Assembly (NCBI GenBank): GCA_017506865.1
Contig: JAFCMP010000117.1
Span: forward strand, 177,362-241,361
Direction of reading: 5' to 3'
Source: Tribonema minus
Lineage: Eukaryota; Sar; Xanthophyceae; Tribonematales; Tribonemataceae
Length of the DNA: 64,000 nucleotides
Shown here: one piece after another, positions 40,028 to 53,700 of the stretch
Position numbering within the stretch: the stretch's first letter is position 1
How the letters are laid out: every line of letters starts with the position of its first letter
Position numbers and translations under genes: made by a program
Notes under the pieces: model-generated
What the model saw: only the letters and a program-made list of their open reading frames with translations
What the model was told of the DNA's origin: nothing
Database searches by the model: none

Positions 40028-41946
40028 GCATCATCGGGTCGGTGACTCTCCCCCAAAGCACCTTTCATGAATATCACATGAGGAACCGGATTGTCGCATT
40101 CGGTCCCCCTTGTGCCCTGTGTTGATGTAGCAATGGACTCGGAGCAGGTCCAACCCGTCACTGGGCATCTCTTGCGAGACATGTCTGGATCATTGAGTTG
40201 CATTGCTGGCTTCGATTGTAGCAATAGTGCGCCGCATAACCTTCAGGTTTGGGCTGTAGTTGGATCCAAATCGCACCTCTCAAAACACTTATTAAAGTTA
40301 CTATAGTCTGCGTTGTGCAGGGTGCAACTGGGTTGGGGGCTGTACGATTCTGTAAGTGTGGTCAGGATACTGGGATTGGGATCAGGAGGGTCATGCTGAT
40401 CTAGGGCTTGGAATCTCGGGATCCCTCCTGTTAGGACAGCAAAGAGGGCAGGGGTTGCAACATGTGCACCGCGACGCAGATTGAGTGCTGGTGTACGGCA
40501 AGTATGTTACGCTTTCTCTGCAGGTGCCGGGGCTGCCAGGCTGGTGATCAATCCGTAAGGCTCTGCTCGCAACTTCAAGTTGGTGTGACAGTCCCAAAAA
40601 TCAGACATTTATAGCAGAAATCCGAATGCTGTGCTGAGTACATTCATCAACAACTTGAAGGTCTGCATCGGAGCCACCTCAAATTTTTCAGAGGGGGGTG
40701 GACAGTCGATGCAGGTATATATGGCTTCGATGCAGTTCCCAGGCACATGTGAAGGTAGGTTCACACTGATGACACGCAATCGTGACTCATTATTCGCACT
40801 GAAAGCTGAGTAGCCAAAGCCCTGTTGCAGTGAATATTACATGACTTGTAGTGATATTCTCCCCACCTGAAGTTGGAGCACAGCACGGAAAACTCAAGCC
40901 CCACTCACAAGTCATGATGAAGGTTAACCCATGTCATCATTGCCAGGCCCTGCAGTCATGAATCGCGGGTCAGTTTTTCCGAAAAAAACGTGAACTGCGA
41001 TTTCATTTTTGTTGACAGAGCAGCATTTCATGAACCATGATGATCCTGCATTGACTGCCGCAGCCTACATAAAAACCTCATGTAAGCGAATGGCGTGTGT
41101 GTTTACATGTGGCGACAGAGCACCGGTTAGGCGTCTATATACTCTCGCCGACACTGCTCAGCATGTCATATGCCTTCAGGCACCTCCCCAACGGTGCAAC
41201 AAACACTTCAACTTGAAGGTAAAGAGAAGATGCCGAGAGATGCCCCGTGTCTGGCGTTTCAAGGTCAAGGTGTGTGTCGAGTTCAACGAAGCCAACGAAG
41301 CACACACCTAGTGTCCTAGTGAGTGTGTACACATCGACCGTAGTCCACTGCAGGCTGATCATCGGCTATGAGCCTTTCAACATCGCATCTAGATGTTTCT
41401 TTTTTCGTGGCTGGCTGTTCAACACACGCATCATGAAGGTGTGGAAGGTGTGTCGCTTGCTTGCAACACGTGAGAGACCCAAGAAACTATCTTTCTTGCC
41501 GGACTGAAGGCAGCGCAAGCGCCTGCTACTTACATCACGAGCGGCTCCCGCTGCGGCTGCCATCTGTGCATCAAGCACACGAATCGTCGACGACGAGCCG
41601 CCGCCGGCGGCACTGAAAATTCATCGGGATCGTGACATCAGTTCCTCCTGCGACAGCGCCGTCATGATGGCCCCGGGCCTGCGGGAAGACTGAGGAAGCA
41701 AGATTGAGATCAGCACCCAGTTCAGCACCAGATGCCTCCCGCTCTGAATCGAGCTCCGTGAGCCAGGGCGCTGTCTGCCGGCTGCTGAGGTTCAACGTCA
41801 TTTTTGATGCCGCAGCCACAGTGACTGGCACTGCCAGGTGGTGGGACCGTGCCGGAAGCCGAGGAATCGGATTCAGGCAGCCTGATCACTGACAGCCGGA
41901 GCTCAGGTACTATAAATGCGTGTGATCTACTGAAAATCAATGACAT
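40028..41946. other. Intergenic DNA, no supportable gene
   Basis: Near-palindromic CAACTTCAAGTTGG occurs at 40570, and related words lie at 40654, 40870 and 41206. Open frames are short and without motifs. GC content falls progressively toward 42 kb. Confidence 0.4.
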
Positions 41947-44208
41947 GTGACAATGAGTTTGCCTCTGAGTCAGTCACTGTGGTCTACTAGTGTAACAGGA
42001 CCTGTTGTCCCCCGGGGGCCCCATAATATGTTCTGACAAACGGAATCCGATTCCGAAGTGTAGTACTTAGTAATACTCGACAATGTTCTGAATCACTAAA
42101 CTGATTTATTACTAATAGTATTAGTAGCTACTGTAACAGGGACTGTCGCTGTATAATAACGTTCAGTTTTACTGATGCAGGAATCATTATTACTTTCAAA
42201 TTGTCACACGTTAAACTTGTCAAGATGCAAGATTAACCTTTTAAAAGATCAACGGTCATCATAGCAATATATTATGCTGAACATTCGCCATCTGGGCTCT
42301 TTCAAGCCCTAAGTAAGCGACTGTCACAGTGACACCATTTGAATTGCAAAAACGGACCTGAATTAAAAACGGGACTCAGGCTGGTGTGGACTCTGCAAAA
42401 TTTAATGTCATTCAATGGACTAACTTAAAGTCTTCTCTAAATTGTGATGATGTGGGTGTAATAGTCGAAATGCTCAGAAACAACTTGGAAATAATGTAGC
42501 TGAAACTTTCAAGTATTTATTTTCTACGCTCAGGATCTTGAGATATACCATGTTGAACTTGGGCTTGAACATTAACCTCAACTGTGAACCTTCGCTAAGT
42601 ACAGAAGTTCTACTCCATGTTGAAGTTTGAAAAGTGCTCAGTGCTTATTATGGAATTGTTACCAACTTCAACACTGGTCCTTTAATCTAATAAACTCAAC
42701 ATCATGTATGAATTCAGCAGCGAACGCTGGCAGGGTTCAACCAGACTTTGCCATGGCAACTTTGAAAGTGGTTTGATGCTGGGTCCCGTTTTTCCAAATT
42801 GAATTGGGGTCCCGTTTTTGCAATAATAATTATTCAATCCTGACTCAACTGTTGATAATAAAAAAGCACAGGTCCTGGGCTACTAGTAGTACAGTAACTC
42901 CCGAAGTCAATGTTGACAACCCTACTCAGTAAAAGCTACTGGCCGCCACCTGGTGCCTCAGAGTCTGTGGCACACGTACGGGATACTGATGCCGTATTAG
43001 CAACAGGTAATTACTGTTACTGTAACAGCCTGAGTAGAACCAGCCTGAGGCCTCACTGACTCACTGGCAGGCTCCCGGAGCTCGCCTGCCTTGAGGCTCT
43101 GTATTAATTTATTATTCAATCACATAGTGACTCACTGGCCCACTGGCAGGGTAACTTAATTGAATACGACGTATATGAAGTTTCAGAACCAGTTACTTTG
43201 AGAAGAAAGAAAAAAAATCAAGTCCAATATCAGCTTCAATATGAGTCCTGATTCATGCTGCCGCATGCACTGCATGTCCAGTCACAGTCACTGCCAGTGT
43301 GGTCTGCAGCAGCTGTTACAGCAACAATTGTTGTAGCAACGGCACTGCATATGGCATAAAATCTTACTTGCAAAAGCAGTTGTTTGTTGAATTATTATAA
43401 ATAAATAGATGATATCATTTATATAGCACTAGTGCTTAGTCTAAATCCAAATTTAACACTGTCCTACTTACTTAGTCTAGTGTAATAGTAGCAGCCTGAG
43501 CCTGAGGACCTCAGACTCTGAGGCCATGTTTGAATATTTAATCTCAAAGTCAGTATGCCAATTTGAACTTTTATTTGCGAGAAACAGGACATCGAGTCAA
43601 CCTACTAGTAGGCAGCCTCAGCTGCCTTGCCACCGTGGCTGAGTGGACCAGGTCCAAGACAGTCTGACTCAGTGGTTTTAAAACCTGCCAGTGCCACCTG
43701 GTCCAGTGGTGTGAAACCTTCCACTGCACTCGACATCGTGAGTAATACTATCATAATTGACATGCCTTGAGAAATTTCAAATTAATAAAACTGTAAATTT
43801 GTAGCAAGAAAAATAAGTTGTTGCTTGAAAAAAATCAAGTTTGTTTTCTAATTTTAAATTAGATTTTTTTGTTTCAAAAATAGTTTGTCTTTGCAACTTC
43901 CACAGTGTTATTTATTTATTTATACAAATAACATTATCATAAAATACAGAGTGCGACTGACTACAGCATTAATTTACATTGTAATTCATCAACTATATTT
44001 CAAATTCAATTTGTTGCTTATTATTTTCAAGAATCATGATGACCCATGTAGTATATAAATGATACGTTGTAATACTATACAGTATACTTCGAAGTACATA
44101 CATTAGTAGTCATTCCATACATCATGAAATTGCAACAGCCGGCTTGGGGCCATGACCTGGCAGCGCCAGACTGCTCTGTCAGTCTCATGAGTGACTGTCA
44201 CATTCAAT
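41947..44208. other. AT-rich tract lacking open reading frames
   Basis: For about 2.26 kb there is no open frame of 60 codons on either strand, whereas the rest of the window is full of them. By eye the tract is markedly AT-richer than its surroundings, with runs such as TTATTTATTTATTTATAC near 43907. Recurrent words are TGTAACAG (41992, 42133, 43018), CTCACTGGC (43070-43145) and AGCCTGAG (43027, 43495). A short inverted repeat CGGAATCCGATTCCG lies at 42040. No gene, LTR or TIR structure could be recognised. Candidates include an AT-rich regulatory or centromere-like region, or a decayed element. Confidence 0.65.
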
Positions 44209-44511
44209 TCAATTGATGTGACATTGACAAGTTGTCAATTTGGTCCGCACTGCTGCTTGCCCCGCGGCACGCACACCGCCTGCCAGTGGCATTAATCGCC
44301 AAACCACTGGCCGAGGGCACGGCATCATGAACATCAAAAGACCGTCACGGTGATGATCATAATATTTCAACATGTAATTATATTTTTCTACTTTGAGAGT
44401 TTTGACCTTAGAGTTTGTCATCATGTGATGATCGTCGGTACCGGCGCAGGGCCCCGGCAACAACGGCGGCAGTCGCTCAGGCTACGACTCGGATCATCTC
44501 AATCGACTCGG

Positions 44512-47500
44512 ATGGAGCTTCGCAGTGGCAGCAACGGTAACGACGGCAGCCGTAATGGTTGCAGCCTGAACGAAGGTGCAGCTGATAGCGTCGCGGACTC
44601 TGAAGACACTGGCAGCACCCGCTCCGATGCTGCCGTGACCGACAGTGACACGTTGTCAGCCAGTGGAAGCGCTCAGGGTAGTACTGCACCCACTGGCGGT
44701 GCGGCCAACTTGACCCTGCTGCAGCCTGAGCAACTTGAGCTGTCCCAGCTCCACGCCTTTGAGTCTTGAACAGCCGCAGCGGCCGCCGCAGCGGCAACTC
44801 GAACGCGCGGCATACACACCGCCGCCACAGCAGCAGCAGCAGCAGCAGCAGCAGTCCCCCGAGGGCACGATCGCGGCCCGGGGCGCCGCGTCCTCACAGG
44901 CACAACGGTCACCAGTGCTACTAGTACAACTTCAAGTTGATGTTCAACGACCTCAGGCTGAAGTTGAGGCAACTCAAGCTGTCACAGCAGCAGCTGCTGC
45001 AGCAAACTTTAAGGTTGATACTATCATTAGTAAGCGGGGGCAGCGGCGCTCGCAGCCGGTGCGCTGGAATGAGGACGAAGACGAGCGGCTGCGCTGCGCG
45101 GTCGCGACGTTCGGCGGCAAGAGCTGGCCGCGCGCCGCGGCGGCGGTCGGCACCAAGACCGCGACGCAGTGCATGCAGCGCTGGCGGCGCGCGCTGCAGC
45201 CCGACATGCGCAAGGGGCGCTGGCGCGACGAGGAGGACGCGCTGCTGCTGGATCTGATGACTCGCGGGCACGACTCGTGGTCGGAGTTTGTGAGTCGCGT
45301 CACTCAGTCTGACGCTGTGGCGGTTGAACTTCAAGTGCGAACCTGTTACAGTTAGTAACTGTAGGCTACGTTACTGATACTGCTGTTGCTGTGTACATCA
45401 TCGACGGCTGTGGTGACAGCAGCGGTCGTGGCAGCAGCAGCAGCGATCATGAACATCCGCTGCAGTGCGGTACTGCGTGCAATCAAAACGCTTGTATACT
45501 GTGGCAGCCAGCATCAGATCCTGGAGCCATCGGCAAATGGTTCATTCAGGAGACCTTTCTGCACTCAGTCTGCATGAGCCTCTGAGTCAGCCGCTGCGGC
45601 TCATGCGCAGCGTGCCACAGTGTGATGGCAGCGTCGAAGAGGAATGAACAAATTCGTCGTTTCACAGCAGCTGCACCTCATCTGACGAGATGCTGAGGCA
45701 ATGCTGCAGCACACAGTTGGCGTGGTCCGCAAACTTCGACAAGCGTCCCTGGCGGGCTCAGGACTCTCAAAAATAAAGAGTCTTCAGGCATTCCAACCTA
45801 TCTGTCAGGCTGAGCACGCACTTCAAGGTACGATACACAATGCCCTTAATCTGCTCATTTCGTCAAGCCTGAGGGCATGTGCCGCAGTGCCGTAATGTCA
45901 TTGTGCTTCAATGCGTGCCTCTGACGCTTCCTGCGCCCCCCCCCCCCCCCCTCCCCCCGCCCCCCTCCCCCCTGCGCCAGGCGCGCCACATCCCCGGGCG
46001 CAGCGCCAAGCAGTGCCGCGAGCGCTGGCGCCACCACCTCGACCCCGCCGTGAGCAGGGCGCGCTTCACGCCCGCGGAGGACGCCGTCGTCGTCGCCATG
46101 CAGGCCGCGCGCGGCAACGCGTGGGCGCGCATCGCCGCACGCCTGCCGGGCCGCACCGAGAACACCGTCAAGACGCGCTGGACGGCGCTGCGGCGCGCGG
46201 CAGCGGCGGCGGCGGCGGCGGCGGCAGCGGCAGCGGCGGCGGCTGCCCAGGCAGCGGTGGCCGCCAGTCTGGAGCCATTGGCGGAGGCGGCTGCGGCGGC
46301 GGCGGCGGCGGCGGCGGCGATGGACGAGGATCGCCGCCAGGACAGCGATGCGCCGCCATTCGCCGATCTGACGCCACTGCCGCCACCGCTGCAGCGGCAG
46401 CAGGAGCACAAAGTGGGCCAGCACGCGCATCAACTGCCGCAGGGTTATCGTGACACGCAGCAGCTGGCGCTGCTGCCGCCGCTGTCGCCGCCGCCGCCGC
46501 CGCCGCCGCTGGTGCAGCAGCAGCACTGGTGGCGCCAGCGCCTCCCAGTGCTGCGTCCGCCCGCAGACGTTGCGCTGCGCTGCGGCCTCGCGGCTGCACC
46601 GCCGGCACTTCAGGCAGCTCACTCGCCCTGCTCGACAGCTATAGCAGCAACTTCAACATTGCCGTCCACAGCGCTCGTCCCGCCCCCATATGCCGCGCTG
46701 AGCGCGGCGCGCACGCGGCCCGCGGCGGCCGCAGCCGCCGCTCCATTCGCATGGCACGACGCGCCGCTGAGCTGGGATGCACCGCAGCGCGCGGCGGCGC
46801 CCGCTGATGCAGCGGACGCGTGCAGCGGCGGCGGCGACGCGCTGACGCCGTCTGTCGATAGCAGTCTCGACGGGGAGTCGTCTGTGTCGCCATGGCGTTC
46901 CGAGTCCTGCTGCGCGCCCGTGCCGCATGACGCCGCCGCCGCCGCGGAGCAGCTGCTGCTGCGGCCGCCGGCGGTCAAGAGGTGGGCGACTGCCGCAGTT
47001 GTATCCTTCATCAATTGCCAGCGTGCGCAACGCTCAGCATACATGCAGGGCCCTGTCAACCTGAACACTGCTTGCGCCATTCTCGCAAAAGTTGAAATAC
47101 TAGTGTCATTCCATTGTGCCCCTGTGCGTCGCTCAGCTGGCCGTTCAAAGGGGCGGTAGGATGCTTTCTCAGCCGCCCCGCCCGCATCGACTTCAAGCCA
47201 GCGTTCCCCCCCCCCGCTCCGAGTCACTCACCCCCTCAACGCGCCGCCCGCCCGCTCGTGCACCGCAGCGTCTGCGCGCCCTCGGCGCACCTGCAGCAGC
47301 AGCAGCAGCAGCACATGCACGCCACCTCAGCAGGTCCCGGCGCCTTTGCCTTTGGCGCCCTCGCGCCCCACGATAATTTCCCAGTGGGCCACTATATCGG
47401 CCAGCCCCTAGCGTCGTCGCTGCCGTACCCCATGGACGCGGCGCGCGGCGCGGTGTACTGGGCGCGGTGCTCGCCGCGCGCCGCCGCCTCAACGCTCTCC

Positions 47501-48193
47501 GGCAAACTTCAACTGGACACATTGTCGCCAGATGGCGGCTACCATTTCGTGCCGTGCGGAGCCGCCGCCGCCAGCGGCGGCACTGCTGACGCCGCCGGTT
47601 ACCAAATCGGCGCGCCGTGCGCAGCCACCACCGCTGCCACCCTCCGCGGCTGGCCGCCCGTGCCGCAGCATCCGCACTGGACGACCGCGTTTCATGCGCA
47701 ACCCGGCATGTTCGGGCAGGCGCAGTTCGATTGCGCCCTTGCCGGCATGGGCCCGTGGCAGATGCAGATGGTTCCGCCGCTGCTGCTGCCACCGCCGCCG
47801 CTGCTGCTGCCGCCGCCGCCGCCGCTGCTGCTGCCGCCGTGTGCCATGCCGGCGGGCAGCAGCGACGCCGCCGACGACAGCGGCGCCAGCACAGACGGCG
47901 TTCTCGCCGCTGACATGCTGGCAATGTCTGCTGCGCTGCTGTCGCCGACAGCGGCGGAGGCGGCTGCGGCGGCGGCAGCGGCGGCGCCGCCCGCCGACAC
48001 GCGCCCCGCCATTGCCGCGCCGCGGCCGCGCACGCCGTCGTCCACGCAGCGCGGCGGGTTCTGGTGGGCGGCGGAGGCGCATGCGCAGCAGCCTGCGGCG
48101 GCGGCGGCGGCAGCGGTGGAGTGCTGGCCTTCTTGGGCGGACGACTTCATGTGCGACTCCCTGTGCGATTCCGACTCGGAGTCCGGCGATTAG
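44512..48193 (+). CDS. R1R2R3-type MYB transcription factor
   Basis: Exon 1 ends at 45289 (donor GTGAGT), exon 2 is 45981-46981, exon 3 runs from 47269 (or 47173) to the TAG at 48193; phases agree. Three MYB repeats are visible: VRWNEDEDERLRCAVATFGGKSWPRAA ending QCMQRWRRAL, then RKGRWRDEEDALLLDLM...WSEF spliced to ARHIPGRSAKQCRERWRHHL, then ARFTPAEDAVVVAMQ...WARIAARLPGRTENTVKTRW. The third repeat has the classic W-IA-LPGRT-N-KTRW pattern. Three-repeat MYBs regulate G2/M genes in plants and animals. The C terminus is long, Ala/Pro/Gln-rich and acidic at the end. The N terminus is uncertain: an ATG at 44512 opens a Ser/Asp-rich frame that stops at 44769 in a different frame from the MYB repeats, so an indel, a short intron or another start is needed. 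Confidence 0.8.
45937..45980. promoter_or_regulatory. C-homopolymer-rich pyrimidine tract before a MYB acceptor
   Basis: A run of 16 C followed by more C/T lies directly before the acceptor gcgccag at 45980. Similar C-rich tracts precede the last MAT1 acceptor, so C-rich pyrimidine tracts may be normal for splicing in this genome. Confidence 0.6.
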
Positions 48194-50774
48194 AGCAGGG
48201 TCTTCGCGACGAGTCATTCGAATGGGGAGTCCCTGCATATCAGGCAGAGCAGCCACGCAGCCGCGGCAGCGGACCGTGTGGCGTCGACGCTGCCTGCTCG
48301 CGCACAACGTCCTGGCCATGCTTCAAAAAAAAAAAGCAGAGCGCCTGAGAAGACGTGCGCGGGACCCAAAGCGCGCCCGCAAGCACCTGACTCATTAGGC
48401 TGCCGGCTTCAACATGAAGTCCCCCTCCGCGTGCAGCCCATGTTACCTATTCCATTTTAAAGTAGTAAAGCGTCCTTGCCGTCGGTTGCGCAGCGGCGCA
48501 ACGCAACAGGTCGATGGAAAGCGACCGCGTGTAAAGGGAGGGGCCACTTCAGCCGCTTGACACTCACCCCCACTTGCCCCATGGGCAGGCACTACCATGT
48601 ATACGAGTGCGTTTTGCAAACAGAGAGCGTGTGCACTCATGTGCCAGTACTGTCGTGAAAGTAGGTCGACATCTGTGTCCGTCGTTGATATGTAGCTGCA
48701 CATTGTAGACACCCTAGTGCGTTGAAACCTTGCCTGCGCAGCATGGCAGGCTCCTTTTGCTAATACCACCATGAGTTTTTGCGTCAAACATGCAGTGAAT
48801 GCTCTGCTCTGCGCAGCATATGCATGCGCACGAACGGCCGCTGGCTTGATTGGCAATGCGTTGTCCGACCCACAAGGATCGTTTCAATCACACCTGTATT
48901 CCAATGAGTTCACCACAAGTGTTTGGGCTGTCACTGAGCTGTGTGTGCTCTTTAACTCCTGAACCAGAAATATTATTGTACATGTCGGCAAGACATATTT
49001 TGTCACCATACAGTGGGCCACCACAGGATCAAACGTGTTGGTTTTGTCGACGCATGCGACAGGTCTGTCCGCTTGGGGCACATCAATGAAAACATTGTGA
49101 GCGTCATGCTGGAGGCGGCACAGCGCTCTCACTCCGCAGTGCGCGCATGTCATGAAGCTCGCATCACCATTACCATTTGTCAACACCATACAGCAGCCAG
49201 GTCACCGGTGACGTTAAATCAAGCAAGTACTGCTGCAGAGATTGAAGCAGCAAAGCACGGCCATGTTCCCTCCATGTACAGCTCTCATGGGTAGTGTGCG
49301 CCGAAACTCAAGCCGCAGTGACATTGAACCAAAACAGGCAGGGAGCAGCCAAGCACGACCGTGCCTGTTCCATCCACAGCTCTCATTAATACTATGCACC
49401 GTCACTCAAGCCGCAATGTCTACGACTACACCACACGGCGCGTTCAAACTGCAAGAGAACTACCGCACCCGCACCGCTGCGTGCACCCACCCAACAGTTG
49501 TGGAATGCAGAGCAACAGGCTGTGTGTAGAGAGCGGCCTTGCGGGCGCTGAGCTATTGACAGCGCTGCAGTGCAGCGGCTGCACGGCAGTGGTCCACAGG
49601 TCCGCAAAACACCACAGTCCACGCTCAAAGGCGATTGGCTTGCAGTTGCGATTCGCGGCAACAAACAGCGTCAGTGCTCGGAGGTGTTGCTGCTCGCTGC
49701 ACGACATGAGAGCACGGTGGCTGCACAGGCGCTCGAGCTGCCGCGCCAATGACCGCTGCTGCGGCAGCAGCGTGTGCCGCCGCAGCGGCACACGCAGCAG
49801 CGGCACCAGCAGCAGCGGCAGCGGCAGCGGCGGTCACAGCGGCGGCAGCGCTGCCATGGCGGCAGCGGCGGTCACAGCAGCGGCCCCGCTGCCACCAGCT
49901 GCAGCATGCTCTAGCAGCCGTGATGCCTGGCTGCAGGTTGGCGGGAGGCGTGCGTGCAAGTGCGGTGCCCTTGTTCAGCGCGACTGACGTGTGAAAGGCG
50001 GTCGCGCAGCAGCTCCGCCGTCGCTGCGGCGCTGCAGCTGCGGGGCCGTGGCAGCGGCGAGCCACTGCACAGGGCTGCCTGCGCAGGCGGCGCGGCGGCA
50101 GCGCCGCGCGTACAATGCGCACTCCAGGGGCCGCAGCCGTGCACGCCGCCAGGCAGCGTGCGACTCTCAACAGGGGCGTGCCTCAAACCTCACACCCAGC
50201 TGCAACGCACGCTGCCGACGCAATGCGAGGATCGCTCCGGTGCGGCGATGGCAGCACGAGCGCTGTGTGGCCCCGCCCCTGAGCTCACGGGCCCCGGCGC
50301 AGCGGCGGATTGCGGGGTGCGCGCCCTGCGGGCTGCAGCGCCCCCGTCACAGCGCGGCGCAACGCAGTGCGGTGTGCACACGATCGGCGCGGCAGAGGCA
50401 GCGGGCCTCGGGCGGCGCAGGGATGCGGCGCGCCTGCTTCGCCGACCGCCGTGCAAGCGCGAGGTCGAGGAACGCGGCGCTGCGCCAAAGTTGGCCGATG
50501 CGTGGCGCCGCGCGGCCCCCTACAGCGAGAGGCGCGGTGCAGGCTGTCGCGGCGTGGTGGCGCTGGCGCACGCGCATCGATCGGTCCCTGCTCGCGGCCG
50601 TCCGCCGGCGGCGCGCGCCTCAACGCGCTGCTCACGGGGACGCCTCGCACCGGCGCGCAGGCCAGCGCCGCAGAGCGCAACAGCGGGGGAGGGGGGGCAT
50701 CGCCCAATCGCGCCCGCTTTGCACGCCCGCACCCCCAGCCCTGCACCTAGGGCTATGTACGAGAGAGGGCCGCG
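48194..50774. other. Region between convergent MYB and MAT1 genes
   Basis: No gene is supportable. It contains a two-copy repeat (49252-49420) and a GCAGCGGCA-type trinucleotide-rich tract at 49740-49910 that generates long artefactual frames. Confidence 0.45.
49252..49420. repeat. Two-copy tandem repeat, about 100 bp
   Basis: AAGCACGGCC...TCCATGTACAGCTCTCAT...CACTCAAGCCGCA-type sequence occurs at about 49252-49321 and 49353-49417 with moderate divergence. Confidence 0.65.
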
Positions 50775-53700
50775 TCACTGTGCCACGGGCGCGCCGCCGC
50801 CGTCGAACAGGCTGCCGCACGCCTCGAACCAGTTGCGGCGCATGCCGTCAGCGCGCGAGGGGGCGCCGCCGGCGTCGCGGCGCGCGGCGGCGCGCGCGCG
50901 CGGCGGCATGTTCTCGTACAGGCGCTTCGTCGCCGAGTGCAGGATGGGCTGCGGCAGCGGCGCGTTGATCTGGATGAGCATACGCTGGCCGGGCAGCAGC
51001 GCGCCGGCGGGGGCGGCGCCGCCGCCGCCGTCTGCGCCGCCGCCATCGCCGAGGACCAGGACGTCCATGAGCGTGGAGGTGACGGCCTCTGGGAGGGGGG
51101 GGGGGGGAGGATGAGGGGGGGGGAGGGGGGTCAGCGGGGGATGCATGCGACAGGGGGGGGGGGCGGGGGGGGGCGAGGGGGGGTGGCGCGGGATGCATGC
51201 GGTAGTGAGGTGCTGCTCGAATGGTGTATGCGTCTATTGTGCGGCAGGGCATGCGTGCGCATGTGTGTTGTGTGCGGGGGGGGGAGGGGGGGGGGGGGAG
51301 GCTAAGCTTCCGATGCTTCAAACTTTTGGGTCAATGTGCGTGTTTGGGGGGAGGGGGGGGAGGGGGGCGGCAGGGCCTTGACACTACAGTCAGGCGCCGA
51401 TGCAGTGGGCCAGCGGGCACGGCGTCTCCCCGCAATACTATATGCGCTCGTTGGATTCGGAAACTTGCACTTTGGGAGTACTTCAGCAGCAGCGCGCGTC
51501 GGAGTCTGTGAGCGCATCCTAGCTCAGACAAGCACAGCGCACATCTGCGTCAAGTTGCAGCTCCTCCCGCCCGCCCCCTCCCCGCGCGCCGCCACCTGGA
51601 CGGTGCGTGATGTATCACACACTGCTCCAGCCGCCGCTGCAGTCTTGTTAGCCGCCTTGTGTGCCTGTTGCTACACACCGATAAGCACCACACGAATGCG
51701 TCGCGCATTGCTGCCGCCGCTAAGACTGCCACTGCATGCTCCGTGGTATATACAGTTCCACACAAACCGCCCTCCCCTCTGACTAAACTTCAACGGGCTG
51801 CTATCCGCACCCTCCACTGCCCCGGCTGCAGCTGCTGCGGCTCTGCGCGCTGCGCGTTTCACACCACCGCAGCGACGCAAACAGCGCAAGCAACGCATTG
51901 CACGGCTGCGCGCTTGCGCGCTGTAGCGCTGTTGCGGACGCCGCAGCGGCGCATTCAGCGCAGAGGTGCGGCGCGGCGCAGTGCGGCCGCGTTAAACTTG
52001 AACTGCTGTGGACACGGGAGCCTAGTGCAATTTGAAGTTGTGAGTCTTGAAGTTGTGGGCGCGCACCTCGCTCCCCCAGCGCCACCTCCACGGCCTCGGC
52101 GTGCATCTTGCGCCGCTTGAGGCGCAGGCGCTGCGCCTCGGCCTGCTTGTCGTGCTTGCGCGTCTCCTCCTGCTGCGCGTGCGCGGCGATGGTCTGCTCC
52201 ACGACGCGCTGCGTGTCCATGTCGCGCGCCTGGTTCTGGATGATCTCCTCCCTGCGCGTACGCGTAATTGCAGGTTATGGGTACAAGTGTATGTGTACGA
52301 AGTGACTTGCTGTCTGTTATCACCGAGCCCCAGCCTGCACTTCAGAGTTGAAGACCTGACAGTACATACTTCAGAGTACAATGGTCTGCTCCACGACGCG
52401 CTGCGTGTCCATGTCGCGCGCCTGGTTCTGGATGATCTCCTCCCTGCGCGGTACGCGTAATTGTGAGCGGCGGTGGATACGTATATGTGTTCACAACGAT
52501 GTGGCAAACTCAATGTGTCATTGAGCCTCAGCCGCCAATGCAGAGGTGGTCGCTGCTTGAAGTTTTGATAAACATACATGCCACTGCAGTGTCCGCTTCG
52601 CTACTAGTAAGTGCTGCGAGTCCAGGTGGAGCGCCTAAAATTCCAACGCTCTCGTCCCTGCCCCAAAGCGCAAATTGTGGTATGCGTCCATGTACCTCCA
52701 TGTCTATCTATGAATGCGTATATGACACGCACTCGTCACATGACAGAGCTTCGGCATGCGCAGCGGAAGCCGGTTAGGGTTAGGGTTAGGGTTACGCCCT
52801 TCACCGGTCACATTGTGCGCTGCAAACCCCACGCGTCGTGCCGAAGCTGCTACATCCAGTTCCCCCTTGCGGCAGCGCTCATTGCCTGTGCGCGTCCTTG
52901 TATGCCCGTATTTTCGCAAGGCACGCCTCGACCCCTACGCGTAGGGTTGAAGTTACTACTACCCTCCACACAGCAGCGCCTGTACGCGTCCCCGTCCTTG
53001 GCCGAGGCACGCCTAAACACAACACACCCTGTATTGTTGAAGTTACTACTTTGAGCTTGCCCTCCTGGCAGCAGCGCTCATCACCTGTGCGCGTCCTCGT
53101 ACACGCGGATCTTGGCAGGCACGCCTCAACGTCGACGCCGTCAGTGAGGTCGTAGACGACTCATTATATAATATGAGACAACTATGCGCTTATTGTTTGT
53201 TCATGTTACTACTTCAACTTCAGCAGCGCTCATCACCTGTGCGCGTCCTCGTACGCGCGGATCTTGGCCAGGCACGCCTCAACGTCGACGCCGTTGGTGA
53301 GGTCATATATGAATTACCTATTGCGCTTATTTTTTGTTGTGTTGAAGCTACTACTTCAACTGCATCAGCGCTCGTCACCTGTGCGCGTCCTCGTACGCGC
53401 GGATCTTGGCCAGGCATGCCTCGACGTCCACGCCGTTAGTGAGGTCATAGATGAGGTCCTCCACCTCCGCCAGGTAGTTGTTGTACTCCAGCAGCGTCTC
53501 AAAGTCCTCCTCCGTCTTGTTGAAGCTGCGACCAATGCACCAGGGTGAACGGCGCGACGCATCGTCAAATTTCAACGTTGTTTCCAGGGAAGCGGCGCGA
53601 CGCATCGTCAAACTTCAACAGTTGACGCCAGGGAAGCGGCGCGACACGTCAAACTTCAAATGTATTGTGCACGGAGTGGCGCAGTCGTGGCACCGCGGCG

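Noticed and set aside
49625..51114. Long GC-rich frames (181, 325 and 386 codons) between MYB and MAT1
   Set aside because: They lack motifs, overlap on both strands, and the longest runs through the last MAT1 exon on the opposite strand.
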